Assembly: GCF_003046175.1 (NCBI RefSeq)
Contig: NZ_PZZM01000001.1
Span: 5,225,001 to 5,289,000 of the forward strand
Length of the DNA: 64,000 nucleotides
Direction of reading: 5' to 3'
Origin: Bosea sp. 124
GTDB taxonomy: Bacteria > Pseudomonadota > Alphaproteobacteria > Rhizobiales > Beijerinckiaceae
The notes below the pieces were generated by a model. It had not been told where the DNA came from and did no database searches. It saw only the letters and a program-made list of their open reading frames with translations. Within the stretch, counting starts at the first letter, position 1, and each line of letters begins with the position of its first letter. Positions 10,026-18,107 of the stretch are shown piece after piece. A program made the translations under genes and the position numbers.

Positions 10026-10421
10026 CTATTTGCTGAGGCGCACCTTCGGCACCGTGCCGATCGCGCTGTCCTCGCCGTAGCAGATCTCGACCTCTCGACC
10101 GATCCAGCTTCCCTGGGGCTCTTCACCGACCAGGTTGCTGATGACGATCGGCCCCTCGTCGAGCTGGACGGCGACCGAATTGTAGGGCGTCGGGAAGTTG
10201 TCGAAGTACTGCTTGTGGAAGATCACCCAGGAGATGATCTTGCCCTTTCCCGACAGCGCCTTCCAGGTCGAGGACATCGACAGGCAGTGCGGGCAGTTCG
10301 GCGCCGGCGGATAGCGGAAGCTCGAACAGTCGTCGCATTGCTGGAGCTTCCAGCCATGGGCGCGGATGCTCTCCCACATCGGCTGGTCGTACATCGAGAT
10401 GATGGGCTGGGAATTTGCCAT
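10026..10421 (-). CDS. DUF35 / Zn-ribbon OB-fold protein, partner of thiolase-like protein
   Basis: A 131-residue acyl-CoA-binding OB-fold protein with an N-terminal zinc ribbon (C-D-D-C near residue 29 and C-P-H-C near residue 43), followed by the DUF35 core G-K-G-K-I-I-S-W-V-I-F-H-K-Q-Y-F. Members normally form a complex with a thiolase or thiolase-like aldolase and deliver the acyl-CoA, as ChsH2-DUF35 does for Ltp2 in steroid side-chain cleavage. It lies 11 bp after the thiolase-like gene, the usual order. A paralogue with the same partner arrangement is at 15219-15623. The start at 10421 follows the GTAGG-like end of the thiolase gene, and longer frames overlap that gene. Confidence 0.93.
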   Translation of the reverse strand: MANSQPIISMYDQPMWESIRAHGWKLQQCDDCSSFRYPPAPNCPHCLSMSSTWKALSGKGKIISWVIFHKQYFDNFPTPYNSVAVQLDEGPIVISNLVGEEPQGSWIGREVEICYGEDSAIGTVPKVRLSK

Positions 10422-10432
10422 GGCCGCGCGCC

Positions 10433-11617
10433 TCACGTCCCGTAGATGATTGAAACGGCCTTGCCGGCGACGTCCGAATTGTAATGGACGAAGCGGCAAT
10501 CCTCGACCTGGCGCGCGCCGCACTCGCCGCGCACCTGCCTGACCGCCTCGACCTGGTGGTTCCAGCCCTGCATGTAGGTCTCGGAGAGATGGCCGCCGCC
10601 GGTGTTCACCGGCAGCTTGCCCTTCAGCGAGATGCCATCCTCCTGCATGAAGCGACCGACATCGCCCGAGCGACAATAGCCATAGCCTTCCAGCGCCAGC
10701 GGCACATGGCAGGAGAAGCTGTCATAGATTTGGACGGCGTCGATGTCCTTGTGTTCGACCCCGGCCATGTTGAAGACCTGCTCGGCGCAGGCCTCCTGGG
10801 CCGGGCGGTAGAAGTCGAGCAGGCGCGGCTCCAGGCTGGTGGCGCCGCGATTGAGGTCGTAGCGGCCGACGCCGTGGACCAGAACCGGCTTCTTCCGCGT
10901 CGCCGCCTTCTCCGCCATTTTTTTGGCGCGCCCGGCCTCGGCGATGATCAGCGCGACGCCGCCATCGTTGATCAGGCAATAGTCGAACAGATGCAGCGGC
11001 TCGCAGATATAGCGCGAGGCCATGTACTGCTCGATGGTGATGGTCTTGCGCATCAGCGCATGGGGATTGAGGCTGGCGGCGAGCCGCTGCGCCACCGCGA
11101 CCTCGCCGAGCTGTGCCTCGGTGCAGCCGGTCACCTCCATGAAGCGCCGGAACATCATCGCATAGAGGGCGCCCTGCGAGGTGAAGCCCCAGGGCGCATG
11201 GTAGACATAGGACAGGAACATGTTCCCGCCCATCGCCTCCGGCCCGCCATACTGGATGGCCGCCGAGCGCTGGTCGTTGCCGTAGACCAGCGCGACGACC
11301 TCGGCCATGCCGGTCTGGATCGCCATGCAGGCCTCGATCACGGCCAGCATCGCATCGGCCTGCGAGCCCCAGCGCGGGTTGATCCCGAGGATCTCGCCGG
11401 TGCGCTCATACGCAATGGTCGGGCCGACGATCAGCCCGTCGATCTCGTCGCGCTCGATGCCGGCATCAGCCAGCGCCTTGTTGAAGGCAATCGCGGCATA
11501 GCCATAGGAATCATGCGGCTTGTCGCCGGCCAGCACGCGGGCATGGTCCGAGACATAGTCGCTCTGGCCGACGCCGATGACGGCCCCGACCTTGCTCAGA
11601 TTTCTTGCGGTGGTCAT
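10433..11617 (-). CDS. Thiolase-like protein (SCP2/Ltp2 type), probably an aldolase not a thiolase
   Basis: A 394-residue thiolase-superfamily protein. Family marks are G-V-G-Q-S-D-Y near residue 15, D-A-G-I-x-x-x-E-I-D-G-L, and the C-terminal N-T-G-G-G-H-L-S-E-T-Y-M-Q-G-W. Counting from the conserved A-x-x-A-I-x-x-G helix, the thiolase nucleophile Cys is replaced by Gln86 and the following S-G by D-A. Ltp2-type retro-aldolases also lack this Cys and work in complex with a DUF35 protein, which is encoded immediately downstream. The likely job is carbon-carbon cleavage of a branched beta-hydroxyacyl-CoA, releasing a short acyl-CoA (inference). An acyl carrier or purely structural role cannot be excluded. 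Confidence 0.9.
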   Translation of the reverse strand: MTTARNLSKVGAVIGVGQSDYVSDHARVLAGDKPHDSYGYAAIAFNKALADAGIERDEIDGLIVGPTIAYERTGEILGINPRWGSQADAMLAVIEACMAIQTGMAEVVALVYGNDQRSAAIQYGGPEAMGGNMFLSYVYHAPWGFTSQGALYAMMFRRFMEVTGCTEAQLGEVAVAQRLAASLNPHALMRKTITIEQYMASRYICEPLHLFDYCLINDGGVALIIAEAGRAKKMAEKAATRKKPVLVHGVGRYDLNRGATSLEPRLLDFYRPAQEACAEQVFNMAGVEHKDIDAVQIYDSFSCHVPLALEGYGYCRSGDVGRFMQEDGISLKGKLPVNTGGGHLSETYMQGWNHQVEAVRQVRGECGARQVEDCRFVHYNSDVAGKAVSIIYGT

Positions 11618-11642
11618 CGGGAACCGGCTCCGGACTGCGTGC

Positions 11643-12860
11643 TCATTCGATGACCCCTTCCGCGCGCAGGGCCTTCACGCGCTCGGGCGCATAGCCCAGC
11701 ACCTGCGTCAGGATCGTATCGGTATGTTCGCCGAGCAGCGGCGGGCGTTTCAGCTCGACCCGTTCGCCATCGAGCAGGAAGGGCGGCGCGGTGAAGCGGG
11801 TCTCGCCCATCTCGGGATGGTCGATCGTCTCCCAGTAGCCGCGATGGCGGAGCTGGACATCATCTTCCATCAGGTAGCGCGAATGGGCGACGACGCCCGC
11901 CGGCACGCCGGCGGCCTGGAGTTCCATCATCGCGGCGGTCGCATCGCGCGAAGCCGTCCAGCGCCCGACGGCAGCCTCGATGCGCGCGACCTGCGTCAGG
12001 CGGCCCTTGGCGGTGGCAAGATCGCGGTCGGCGGCCAGCGACGGCTCGCCGATGGTCTTGCACAGCGCCTGCCACTGCGCGTCGGTCAGCACCGCGACGG
12101 CGCACCAGTCGTCGGCGCCGGCGCATTTGAAGATGCTGTGCGGGGCGTAGTGAGGCGAACGATTGCCGCGCCGCTCCTGCTCGATGCCGGTCGCGGCATT
12201 TTCCAGCACCGACGGGCCCATGCAGTTGATCGTCGATTCCACCTGCGACAGATCGATCTTCAGGCCCTTGCCGGTGGCACGCTTGTGGCGCAGCGCCGCC
12301 ATCAGCGCGAAGGCGGCGTGGTAGGGGTTGGCGGCATGGTCGGGGAAATGCGTGCCGGGCCCGATCGGCCCCTCGCCCTCATAGCCGGTCTGCCACATCA
12401 GCCCGGTCACGGCGCTGATCGTCATGCCGACGCCGAGCAGATTGGCGAGCGGCCCGGTCTCGCCATACATCGGCATCGACAGATAGATGATGTCAGGCTT
12501 GATCGCCTTGATGTCCTCATAGCCGAGGCCGAGCCGGTCCATCGCGCCGGGGCCGAAATTGTTGCTGACGACATCGGCCTCGCGGATGATCTCGAACAGA
12601 ATCTCGCGGCTCTTGGGGTTCTTGAGATTGATCGAGAAGCTCTTCTTGCCGGTGTTGCGCGAGGCGAAATAGCCGCTGCGGTTGATCCCGGCGACGCCGT
12701 CCTTGAACGGCCCGCCGACGCGCACCGGATCGGGCCGCGAAGCGCTCTCGATCTTGATGATCTCGGCGCCGAAATCGCTGAACAGCTTGGTCGAGAACGG
12801 GCCTGCCCCGGCCCATGTCAGGTCGGCGAAACGGATGCCCTTGAGAAAATCGGGAACCAT
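11643..12860 (-). CDS. Class III (CaiB/BaiF) CoA-transferase
   Basis: A single-domain CoA-transferase of 405 residues. It begins L-K-G-I-R-F-A-D-L-T-W-A-G-A-G-P and has F-G-A-E-I-I-K-I-E-S, N-T-G-K-K-S-F-S-I-N-L, and F-P-D-H-A-A-N-P-Y-H-A ahead of A-A-L-R-H-K-R-A-T-G-K-G. The Asp of F-P-D-H lies at or one residue from the expected catalytic place, so this subunit looks active. It ends 25 bp before the thiolase-like gene and follows the 12872 gene by 11 bp. That upstream neighbour has no Asp there, so the two could form a heteromeric enzyme comparable to the BbsE/BbsF succinyl-CoA:benzylsuccinate CoA-transferase. Donor and acceptor acids are unknown. Confidence 0.93.
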   Translation of the reverse strand: MVPDFLKGIRFADLTWAGAGPFSTKLFSDFGAEIIKIESASRPDPVRVGGPFKDGVAGINRSGYFASRNTGKKSFSINLKNPKSREILFEIIREADVVSNNFGPGAMDRLGLGYEDIKAIKPDIIYLSMPMYGETGPLANLLGVGMTISAVTGLMWQTGYEGEGPIGPGTHFPDHAANPYHAAFALMAALRHKRATGKGLKIDLSQVESTINCMGPSVLENAATGIEQERRGNRSPHYAPHSIFKCAGADDWCAVAVLTDAQWQALCKTIGEPSLAADRDLATAKGRLTQVARIEAAVGRWTASRDATAAMMELQAAGVPAGVVAHSRYLMEDDVQLRHRGYWETIDHPEMGETRFTAPPFLLDGERVELKRPPLLGEHTDTILTQVLGYAPERVKALRAEGVIE

Positions 12861-12871
12861 CTCCAGCGCTC

Positions 12872-14068
12872 CTAGCGAAGGCTCTGCCGGGCGGAAACCG
12901 CGCCCAGGATCGCATCATTGTCTTCGCCCAGACGCGGGGCGCCGCGCTCCAGCCGCCAGAGCGGCTCGGAGAGGCGATAGGGCGCACCGGGGAAGACGGC
13001 ATCCTTGCCGAGCCCCGGCACGGCCAGCTTCTGGAAATAGCGCCGGAAGATCAGTTGCGGATCGGCCTGCAAATCGGCGATGCGGCTGACCGGCGCCATC
13101 ACGAGCTTGCGGCGCAGCGCCTCGGCGCCGAGTTCGGCCTTGGTCTTGTCGGCGACGAAACGCTCGAACAGCGCCCGGAACTCGTCTTTCATCGGCGCGG
13201 TCGCACGCAAGGGACGGTCGGCCCAGTCGGGCTGCGACAGCCTTGCGAGACCGTCGAAATTCTCGTCCCTCATCCACTGCAGCAGCCCGGACCACGAGGC
13301 GCTGAGCGAAAGCGGCGCGGCGAGGAAGACATAGCCGTCCTTGCAGACGAAGGCGCTTTCGGTGGCGTCGCGCACACCCTCGCCGCCACGGCTCGAAACG
13401 CGCCCCTCGAGATCGTAGACCTGATTGGCATTCTGCAGCGAATGGGCGATGGCCTCCTGGGCGGAGACGTCCAGCATATGGCCGACGCCCTGCCCCTCTG
13501 TGTGCCACAGTGCGATCGCGGTCGCCGCCGCCGCATAGAGCGAGGTGACGAAGACGCTCTGCTGGCCGGCGAGCTGGAGCGGCGGCTTGCCGGGCTCGCC
13601 CGACAGCCAGGCGATGCCGCCCAGCGACTGCGCCACGAGATCGGAGCCGACGAAATGGCTGTAGGGGCCGGTCAGCCCGAAATAGGAGATCGCCGTGACC
13701 ACGCGCACGCCGGGCACCGCCAGAATCTGCGCAAGCTCGATTTCGGCCTCCCGGCCCGCCTCGTAGACGACAACCTGCGAGGCGGCGACGAGATCGTCGA
13801 AGACCGCGCGCCCGGCCGGCGTCTTGAGGTCGAGCGTGACGCTCTTCTTGTTGAGGTTGAAGAAGGCGAAGGGCACGCCACCGAAGCTCGCCGGATCGAC
13901 GCCCGTCAATGTCGGTGGCGTCCTGCGGTCGGCTCGCCCCTCCGGCGCTTCGATCCGGATGACCTCCGCCCCGAGATCGGCAAAGAGCCTCGTGCAATAG
14001 GAACCGAGCTCGCGCGTCAGATCGAGAATCCGCACGCCGCCATAGGGTCGACTGTTTTCAGATGCCAT
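12872..14068 (-). CDS. Class III (CaiB/BaiF) CoA-transferase-like subunit without catalytic Asp
   Basis: A 398-residue CaiB/BaiF protein with the N-terminal fold marks V-R-I-L-D-L-T-R-E-L-G-S-Y, L-G-A-E-V-I-R-I-E-A-P and N-L-N-K-K-S-V-T-L-D-L-K-T-P-A-G. The stretch that should hold the catalytic Asp reads Q-S-V-F-V-T-S-L-Y, with Val at the key place, as in the first half of the double-length proteins of this window. It is the first gene of the operon running to 6750. The ATG at 14068 is chosen; an in-frame upstream extension to 14221 would swallow the operator and A/T-rich promoter at 14148. It may be the non-catalytic partner of the 11643-12860 product. Confidence 0.9.
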   Translation of the reverse strand: MASENSRPYGGVRILDLTRELGSYCTRLFADLGAEVIRIEAPEGRADRRTPPTLTGVDPASFGGVPFAFFNLNKKSVTLDLKTPAGRAVFDDLVAASQVVVYEAGREAEIELAQILAVPGVRVVTAISYFGLTGPYSHFVGSDLVAQSLGGIAWLSGEPGKPPLQLAGQQSVFVTSLYAAAATAIALWHTEGQGVGHMLDVSAQEAIAHSLQNANQVYDLEGRVSSRGGEGVRDATESAFVCKDGYVFLAAPLSLSASWSGLLQWMRDENFDGLARLSQPDWADRPLRATAPMKDEFRALFERFVADKTKAELGAEALRRKLVMAPVSRIADLQADPQLIFRRYFQKLAVPGLGKDAVFPGAPYRLSEPLWRLERGAPRLGEDNDAILGAVSARQSLR

Positions 14069-14362
14069 CGCGTTTCCCGCCAGCTTTTCTCTGCTGTTGT
14101 CGGTCGGACTCGGCCGGTTCAGGCCTCCCGGCCGGCTGTCTGAAAATAATGCATCATATAATAAATATAGCAAGCTGCGCGGCACGCATGCGCGCATGCG
14201 GAACATCGCGCAACCACCCACCCTCCGAGGCGAGCGAGTATAAGCCGCGTTTTTTCAATATCTTGAGAGAGGCCTTTTGCAGGAATCCACGCCCGCCGCC
14301 TGCGTCGCTTGCCACAGCGTCGGCTATCACGAAAACCGCATTCCAGTTTTCGGGCCGATGCT
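14069..14362. other. Promoter region of the 14068 operon
   Basis: This 294-bp gap separates the hydrolase stop (14363) from the CoA-transferase start (14068), both on the minus strand. It contains an A/T-rich block at 14141-14170 with the AATGCATCAT operator and TATGAT reading as a possible minus-strand -10. No gene is recognisable in the rest. Confidence 0.6.
14148..14157 (+). promoter_or_regulatory. AATGCATCAT operator-like site
   Basis: Exact match to the recurrent word. With its flanks it reads ATAATGCATCAT, 11 of 12 bases of the perfect palindrome ATGATGCATCAT, the most symmetrical single copy in the window. It lies 80 bp before the first gene of the minus-strand CoA-transferase/thiolase operon. 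Confidence 0.65.
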
Positions 14363-15205
14363 CTAGCCGAGCAGCGTCTCAAGCAGCCGGTTGAAGGTCT
14401 CGGGCGCCTCATAGGCGACCCAGTGCCCGGCATCGGGGACGAGATTGAAGGTGACGTCCGGCCGGATCTGCCTCAGCAGCGCCTCGCGCTCGGCGAAGTA
14501 CCCGTTGACCACGACATCCTTCGCGCCCCAGACCGCGTTCAGCCGGTCCGGCCGGGAATGCTTCAATGCCTCGGCCAGTGACGGCGAATTGGCGAATCGG
14601 CGGCTCTTCACCCGGGCGAGCCCGACATTGCGCTCCTGGATCGTGATCGCGAGATCGTCGATCCGTGTCGCGTCGGCAATCATCAGCAGGCCGAGATTGG
14701 CGCGGTTGATCTCCCGGCGTTCGGCATCCGGCATCGCGCGGTCGGTCCGGGTCAGCTCGACATTGCTGCGCTTGATGCCGAGCGCACCGGCACCGACCAG
14801 TGTCAGCGAGGCGAGATCGCGCGGAAACTGCGCAGCGGCATGGCCGGCGATCAGGGCTCCAAAGGAAAAGCCGACGAGATCGACTTTCTGCTGGGGCGGA
14901 AAGATCTGCTCCAGGCCGCGCGCGACCACGGCGCCGATGCCCGCCGGCGTCGCCTCGGGAGCTTCGTCCGAATCGCCGAGGCCGGGAGTATCGGGCACGA
15001 AGACCCGGCGGGAGCGCTGAAAATGCGGGATGGTGCGGACCCAGTGCCGCCAGGAGCCGTAGCCACCATGCAGCAGGACCAGAGGCCGCCCCTGCCCCCA
15101 GACGCGCCAGACCATGCGCCCGTCACCGCAGGGCGTCTCGATGCTCTCGGCCGACGCATCGAGACGGTCCAGGATATCGTCCGGCGAAACCTCGACCGTG
15201 GTCAT
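14363..15205 (-). CDS. Alpha/beta-fold hydrolase
   Basis: A 280-residue alpha/beta hydrolase of the MhpC/PcaD-like type. The oxyanion-hole motif L-L-H-G-G-Y-G-S-W-R-H-W lies near residue 43, the nucleophile elbow is G-F-S-F-G (Ser), and the C-terminal His is in P-D-A-G-H-W-V-A-Y-E-A-P-E. It may cleave a carbon-carbon bond, lactone or thioester. The 44353-45243 product is a clear paralogue, sharing H-G-G-x-G-S-W-x-H-W-x-R-T-I-P, T-L-V-G-x-G-x-L-G-I and A-G-H-W-V-A-Y-E-A-P. The gene is last in the SMP-30/thiolase-like/DUF35 operon and starts 13 bp after the DUF35 stop. Substrate unknown. Confidence 0.92.
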   Translation of the reverse strand: MTTVEVSPDDILDRLDASAESIETPCGDGRMVWRVWGQGRPLVLLHGGYGSWRHWVRTIPHFQRSRRVFVPDTPGLGDSDEAPEATPAGIGAVVARGLEQIFPPQQKVDLVGFSFGALIAGHAAAQFPRDLASLTLVGAGALGIKRSNVELTRTDRAMPDAERREINRANLGLLMIADATRIDDLAITIQERNVGLARVKSRRFANSPSLAEALKHSRPDRLNAVWGAKDVVVNGYFAEREALLRQIRPDVTFNLVPDAGHWVAYEAPETFNRLLETLLG

Positions 15206-15218
15206 GCCTCGCGCCGGC

Positions 15219-15623
15219 TCACGCCGCCACGAATTTCGGCAGGGTGAAGCTCTCCGTCAGGTCGTCGAAAACGACCTTGAGCGGCAGGCCCTCGGCCGCA
15301 TTGTCCGGCCGCGCCCCGCGGAAATTGCTCATCAGCCACGGCCCCTCCTCCAGTTCGACGAGGCAGACATCATAGGGCACATCGCTGGCGAATCCGTCCC
15401 AATAGGCACGGTGGAACGTCACCCAGGAAATCAGCCTGGCCTTGCCGCTGACAACCTCCCAGTCCTGATCATCCGAAAGGCAGACCGGACAGACCGGGCC
15501 GGGCGGAAAATGCCGGTCGCCGCAGGACTGGCAGCACTGCACCGAAAGCCGGTGCCGGCGGGCGTTCTGCCAGAACGGCTCCATCAGCGCATCGCCATCG
15601 GGAAGCGGCTTGGTATAGCTCAT
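15219..15623 (-). CDS. DUF35 / Zn-ribbon OB-fold protein (second copy)
   Basis: A 134-residue protein with zinc ribbon C-Q-S-C near residue 31 and C-P-V-C near residue 45, then the OB core G-K-A-R-L-I-S-W-V-T-F-H-R-A-Y-W. It is paralogous to the 10026-10421 product and, like it, follows a thiolase-like gene by only 10 bp, so the two should form an acyl-CoA-processing complex. A strong GAGGAGG ribosome-binding site precedes the ATG at 15623. Role by analogy with the ChsH2-DUF35/Ltp2 complexes: acyl-CoA recruitment for a retro-aldol step. Confidence 0.93.
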   Translation of the reverse strand: MSYTKPLPDGDALMEPFWQNARRHRLSVQCCQSCGDRHFPPGPVCPVCLSDDQDWEVVSGKARLISWVTFHRAYWDGFASDVPYDVCLVELEEGPWLMSNFRGARPDNAAEGLPLKVVFDDLTESFTLPKFVAA

Positions 15624-15633
15624 CGATGCCTCC

Positions 15634-16764
15634 TCAGGACCGCGTATAGATGATCGAGCGCGTGCAGGGCGTGGTCGCGACATAGTGCACCACCTCGCAG
15701 TCGTGCACCTGACGGAGGCCGCATTCGCCGCGGAGCTGGCGCACCGCCTCGATGTTCAGAGCCCAGCCCTGCATGTAGGAATTGGACAGGTGGCCGCCAT
15801 CGGTGTTGGTCGGCAGTGCGCCGTTGAGCGACAATCGCCCGCCCTCGACGAAGGCGCCGCTCTCGCCGCGCTTGCAATAGCCGAAGCCCTCGAGGCTGAA
15901 GAGCACGGTCGGGCTGAAATTGTCGTAGCACATCAGCGCATCGACATCGTCCGGCCCGATGCCGGCCATCTCATAAGCCTGGCGCGCCGTATCCTGCGCC
16001 TCCGTGAACCAGAAATCGGGGTCGAAATTCGCCACGGCGGAGCGCCGGAAGGCATCGCGCCCGCCCGCTCCCGAGATCAGCACGGGTGGCTTGCGCAGAT
16101 CCTTCGCCCGCTCGGCGCTGGAGAGGATCATGCAGACGGCGCCGTCATTGATCAGGCAGTAGTCGAGCAGCCGCAGCGGCTCGGCGATCGGGCGCGCCTC
16201 CTCGTGGTCGTCGATCGTCATCGGCTTCTTCATCACCGCGTCGGGATTGAGGATCGCGTGCTGGCGGAAGGCGACCGAGACTTCGGCGAGCTGGCGCGTC
16301 GTCGTGCCGTAGCGCTGCTGGTGCATGCGGAACATCATCGCATGCGCGGCGCCCGGCGAGGTAAATCCCCAAGGATCCCAGACGCTGGCGGAATCGTCGC
16401 CACCATAGTTCATCCGGCGTGAGCGGCCGATATTGGTGTAGATCAGCGCAACATGGTTGGCGGCGCCGGTCTCGATCGCGAGCATCGCCTCGATGATCGC
16501 CATCCCCGACATCCGGCCATGGCCCGGCAATGCCAGGGACCAGCGCGGATCCAGGCCCAGCACCTCGCCCATGCGGGCGTAGTACGGGACGCGGCAGGTC
16601 ACCAGCCCGTCGATCTCGTGCTTCTCCAGCCCGCTATCGAGCAGGGCCGCCTTGAACGCCTCGGCGCCCAGCGCATAGTCGCTCTTGTGCGGGAAATTGC
16701 CATAGGCCGTGTTGCCGACGCCGACGACGGCGACCTTGTTCTTGAGATGGTTCATCGAAGCCAT
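15634..16764 (-). CDS. Thiolase-like protein (second copy), Cys-less, probable aldolase
   Basis: A 376-residue thiolase-superfamily protein similar to the 10433-11617 product throughout: V-G-V-G-N-T-A-Y near residue 14, H-E-I-D-G-L-V, and T-N-T-D-G-G-H-L-S-N-S-Y-M-Q-G-W near the end. The nucleophile position is Gly83 (G-H-G-R-M-S-G-M-A) instead of Cys, so claisen-type thiolysis is unlikely. With the DUF35 gene right behind it, an Ltp2-like retro-aldolase is the best reading. Starts at 16764 and 16755 are both possible. It belongs to the operon led by the SMP-30 gene, from which a hairpin (16783-16810) separates it. Confidence 0.9.
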   Translation of the reverse strand: MASMNHLKNKVAVVGVGNTAYGNFPHKSDYALGAEAFKAALLDSGLEKHEIDGLVTCRVPYYARMGEVLGLDPRWSLALPGHGRMSGMAIIEAMLAIETGAANHVALIYTNIGRSRRMNYGGDDSASVWDPWGFTSPGAAHAMMFRMHQQRYGTTTRQLAEVSVAFRQHAILNPDAVMKKPMTIDDHEEARPIAEPLRLLDYCLINDGAVCMILSSAERAKDLRKPPVLISGAGGRDAFRRSAVANFDPDFWFTEAQDTARQAYEMAGIGPDDVDALMCYDNFSPTVLFSLEGFGYCKRGESGAFVEGGRLSLNGALPTNTDGGHLSNSYMQGWALNIEAVRQLRGECGLRQVHDCEVVHYVATTPCTRSIIYTRS

Positions 16765-16782
16765 GGCATCGTCCGGTCTGGC

Positions 16783-16810
16783 GGCCGCGCGTTTCGCAAC
16801 GCGGGCGGCC
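16783..16810. repeat. Intra-operon hairpin
   Basis: GGCCGC-GCGTT and AACGC-GG-GCGGCC pair into an 11-bp stem with a two-base bulge and a 4-base loop (TCGC). It lies between the SMP-30 stop and the thiolase-like start on the minus strand. There is no T-run, so partial attenuation or mRNA stabilisation is as likely as termination. Confidence 0.5.
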
Positions 16811-16830
16811 GGGTTTGGAGGGGTCCGCGA

Positions 16831-17742
16831 TCAGGGATATTGCGCGCCGCGCTGTCCGACATAGACGGCGTAGACGGAGGAGGCGCAGGCCATGAACAGG
16901 CGGTTGCGCTTGGGGCCGCCGAAGGTGAGGTTGACGCATTGCTCGGGCAACCGGATCTTGCCGATGAGTTCGCCATCGGAGGCGAAGCAATGCACGCCGT
17001 CGCCGGCGCTCGTCCAGACATGGCCGTCGACATCGACGCGGAACCCGTCCGAAATGCCGGGCTCGATCACCGCGAAGACACGCGGATTGGACAGCCGCCG
17101 GCCCTCGATCACATCCCACGCCATGATGTGGTGATCGCCCTCGGGATCATGCGTGATCGAGGTATCGGAGATGTAGAGGATGCTCTCGTCGGGCGAGAAG
17201 GCGAGGCCGTTGGGCTTGGCCATCGCGGCCGTGACCGATTCCAGCGCGCCGGTCACGGGGTCGAGCCGGAAGACGTTGTTGACGCCGATTTCGCCCTCGC
17301 CGCGATTGCCGGTGTAGTCGCTGAGGATGCCGTAATCGGGATCGCTGAACCAGATCGTGCCGTCCGACTTCACCACCACGTCGTTGGGCGAGTTCAGGCG
17401 CTTGCCCTCGAAGCGGTCGGCGAGGACGGTGATGCTGCCGTTGGGCTCGGTGCGGGTCACGCGGCGTGCGCCATGCTCGCAGGTCACGAGCCGTCCCTGC
17501 CGGTCGCGCGTGTTGCCGTTGGCATGGTTCGAGGGCGAGCGGAAGATGCTCACCCCGCCGCCGTCGACCCAGCGGAACATGCGGTTGTTGGGGATATCGC
17601 TCCAGAGATAATAATCGCCATCGGCGAAATAGACCGGCCCCTCGGTCCATCTCATGCCGGAATGGATCAGCTCCACCCGCGCATTGGCGACGATGGCGGA
17701 TCTGAACCGCTTGTGGTCGATGATCTCGAATTCCGGGCTCAT
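16831..17742 (-). CDS. SMP-30/gluconolactonase family protein
   Basis: A 303-residue six-bladed beta-propeller of the gluconolactonase/regucalcin type. These are metal-dependent lactone hydrolases. Visible family features are E-G-P-V-Y-F-A-D-G (the metal-binding Glu), N-R-M-F-R-W, N-D-V-V-V-K-S-D-G-T-I-W-F-S-D-P-D-Y-G (Asn and Asp ligands), P-N-G-L-A-F-S-P-D-E, and W-T-S-A-G-D-G-V-H. It starts at the ATG at 17742; a longer frame to 17937 would cross the promoter. The promoter at 17851-17885 carries the operator word. It leads the operon with thiolase-like, DUF35 and hydrolase genes, so a lactone intermediate is plausible. Confidence 0.93.
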   Translation of the reverse strand: MSPEFEIIDHKRFRSAIVANARVELIHSGMRWTEGPVYFADGDYYLWSDIPNNRMFRWVDGGGVSIFRSPSNHANGNTRDRQGRLVTCEHGARRVTRTEPNGSITVLADRFEGKRLNSPNDVVVKSDGTIWFSDPDYGILSDYTGNRGEGEIGVNNVFRLDPVTGALESVTAAMAKPNGLAFSPDESILYISDTSITHDPEGDHHIMAWDVIEGRRLSNPRVFAVIEPGISDGFRVDVDGHVWTSAGDGVHCFASDGELIGKIRLPEQCVNLTFGGPKRNRLFMACASSVYAVYVGQRGAQYP

Positions 17743-17850
17743 TCTGGCGTTTCCATCCGCAGCTCGATCCGGTCTTCGTCCGTCGCGATGCGATCGGCGC
17801 CGCGACGAAAGATCGAGACCTTCGCGTCCCGAAGCCTGCCGAATTTTTAT

Positions 17851-17885
17851 ATGATGCATTCTATTTGGCATGGGTGGAGTGTCAA
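17851..17885 (-). promoter_or_regulatory. Strong promoter with overlapping AATGCATCAT operator
   Basis: On the minus strand a perfect TTGACA (17885-17880), a 16-base spacer, then TAGAAT (17863-17858) overlap the exact operator AATGCATCAT (17860-17851). The binding of a repressor there would mask the -10. The SMP-30 start codon is 109 bases downstream. This is the best-formed promoter of the AATGCATCAT set. Confidence 0.75.
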
Positions 17886-17944
17886 GCACGACCACCCTTG
17901 CGCCGGGCGCATGCGCGCCGGCGCCTGTTTGGCTCAACCCTCTC

Positions 17945-18051
17945 CGTCATTCCGGACAAGCCGCGAAAATGGCGCCGATCCGGGATCCATCATAGAGGGC
18001 TGCACTCTACGATGGATTCCGGGTCTCCGCTTCGCTGCGCCCGGAATGACG
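17945..18051. repeat. Dispersed palindromic intergenic element
   Basis: Long imperfect hairpin: CGTCATTCCGG at 17945-17955 pairs with CCGGAATGACG at 18041-18051, and an inner arm pairs ATCCATC/TAGAG with CTCTA/GATGGAT. It shares the words acaagccgcgaa and ccggga-ccatca with the element at 21161-21291. It sits between the amidohydrolase stop and the SMP-30 promoter and may terminate the amidohydrolase transcript. Confidence 0.7.
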
Positions 18052-18107
18052 GCGTTTTCGCGGGTGTGCCGAGCCTCTGATCGTTCGGTTCCTTTCCGGC
18101 CAGCCTC

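Noticed and set aside
10433..11617. Reading the thiolase-like gene as an acetyl-CoA acetyltransferase
   Set aside because: The nucleophilic Cys is replaced by Gln86 and a DUF35 gene follows, which favours an Ltp2-like role.
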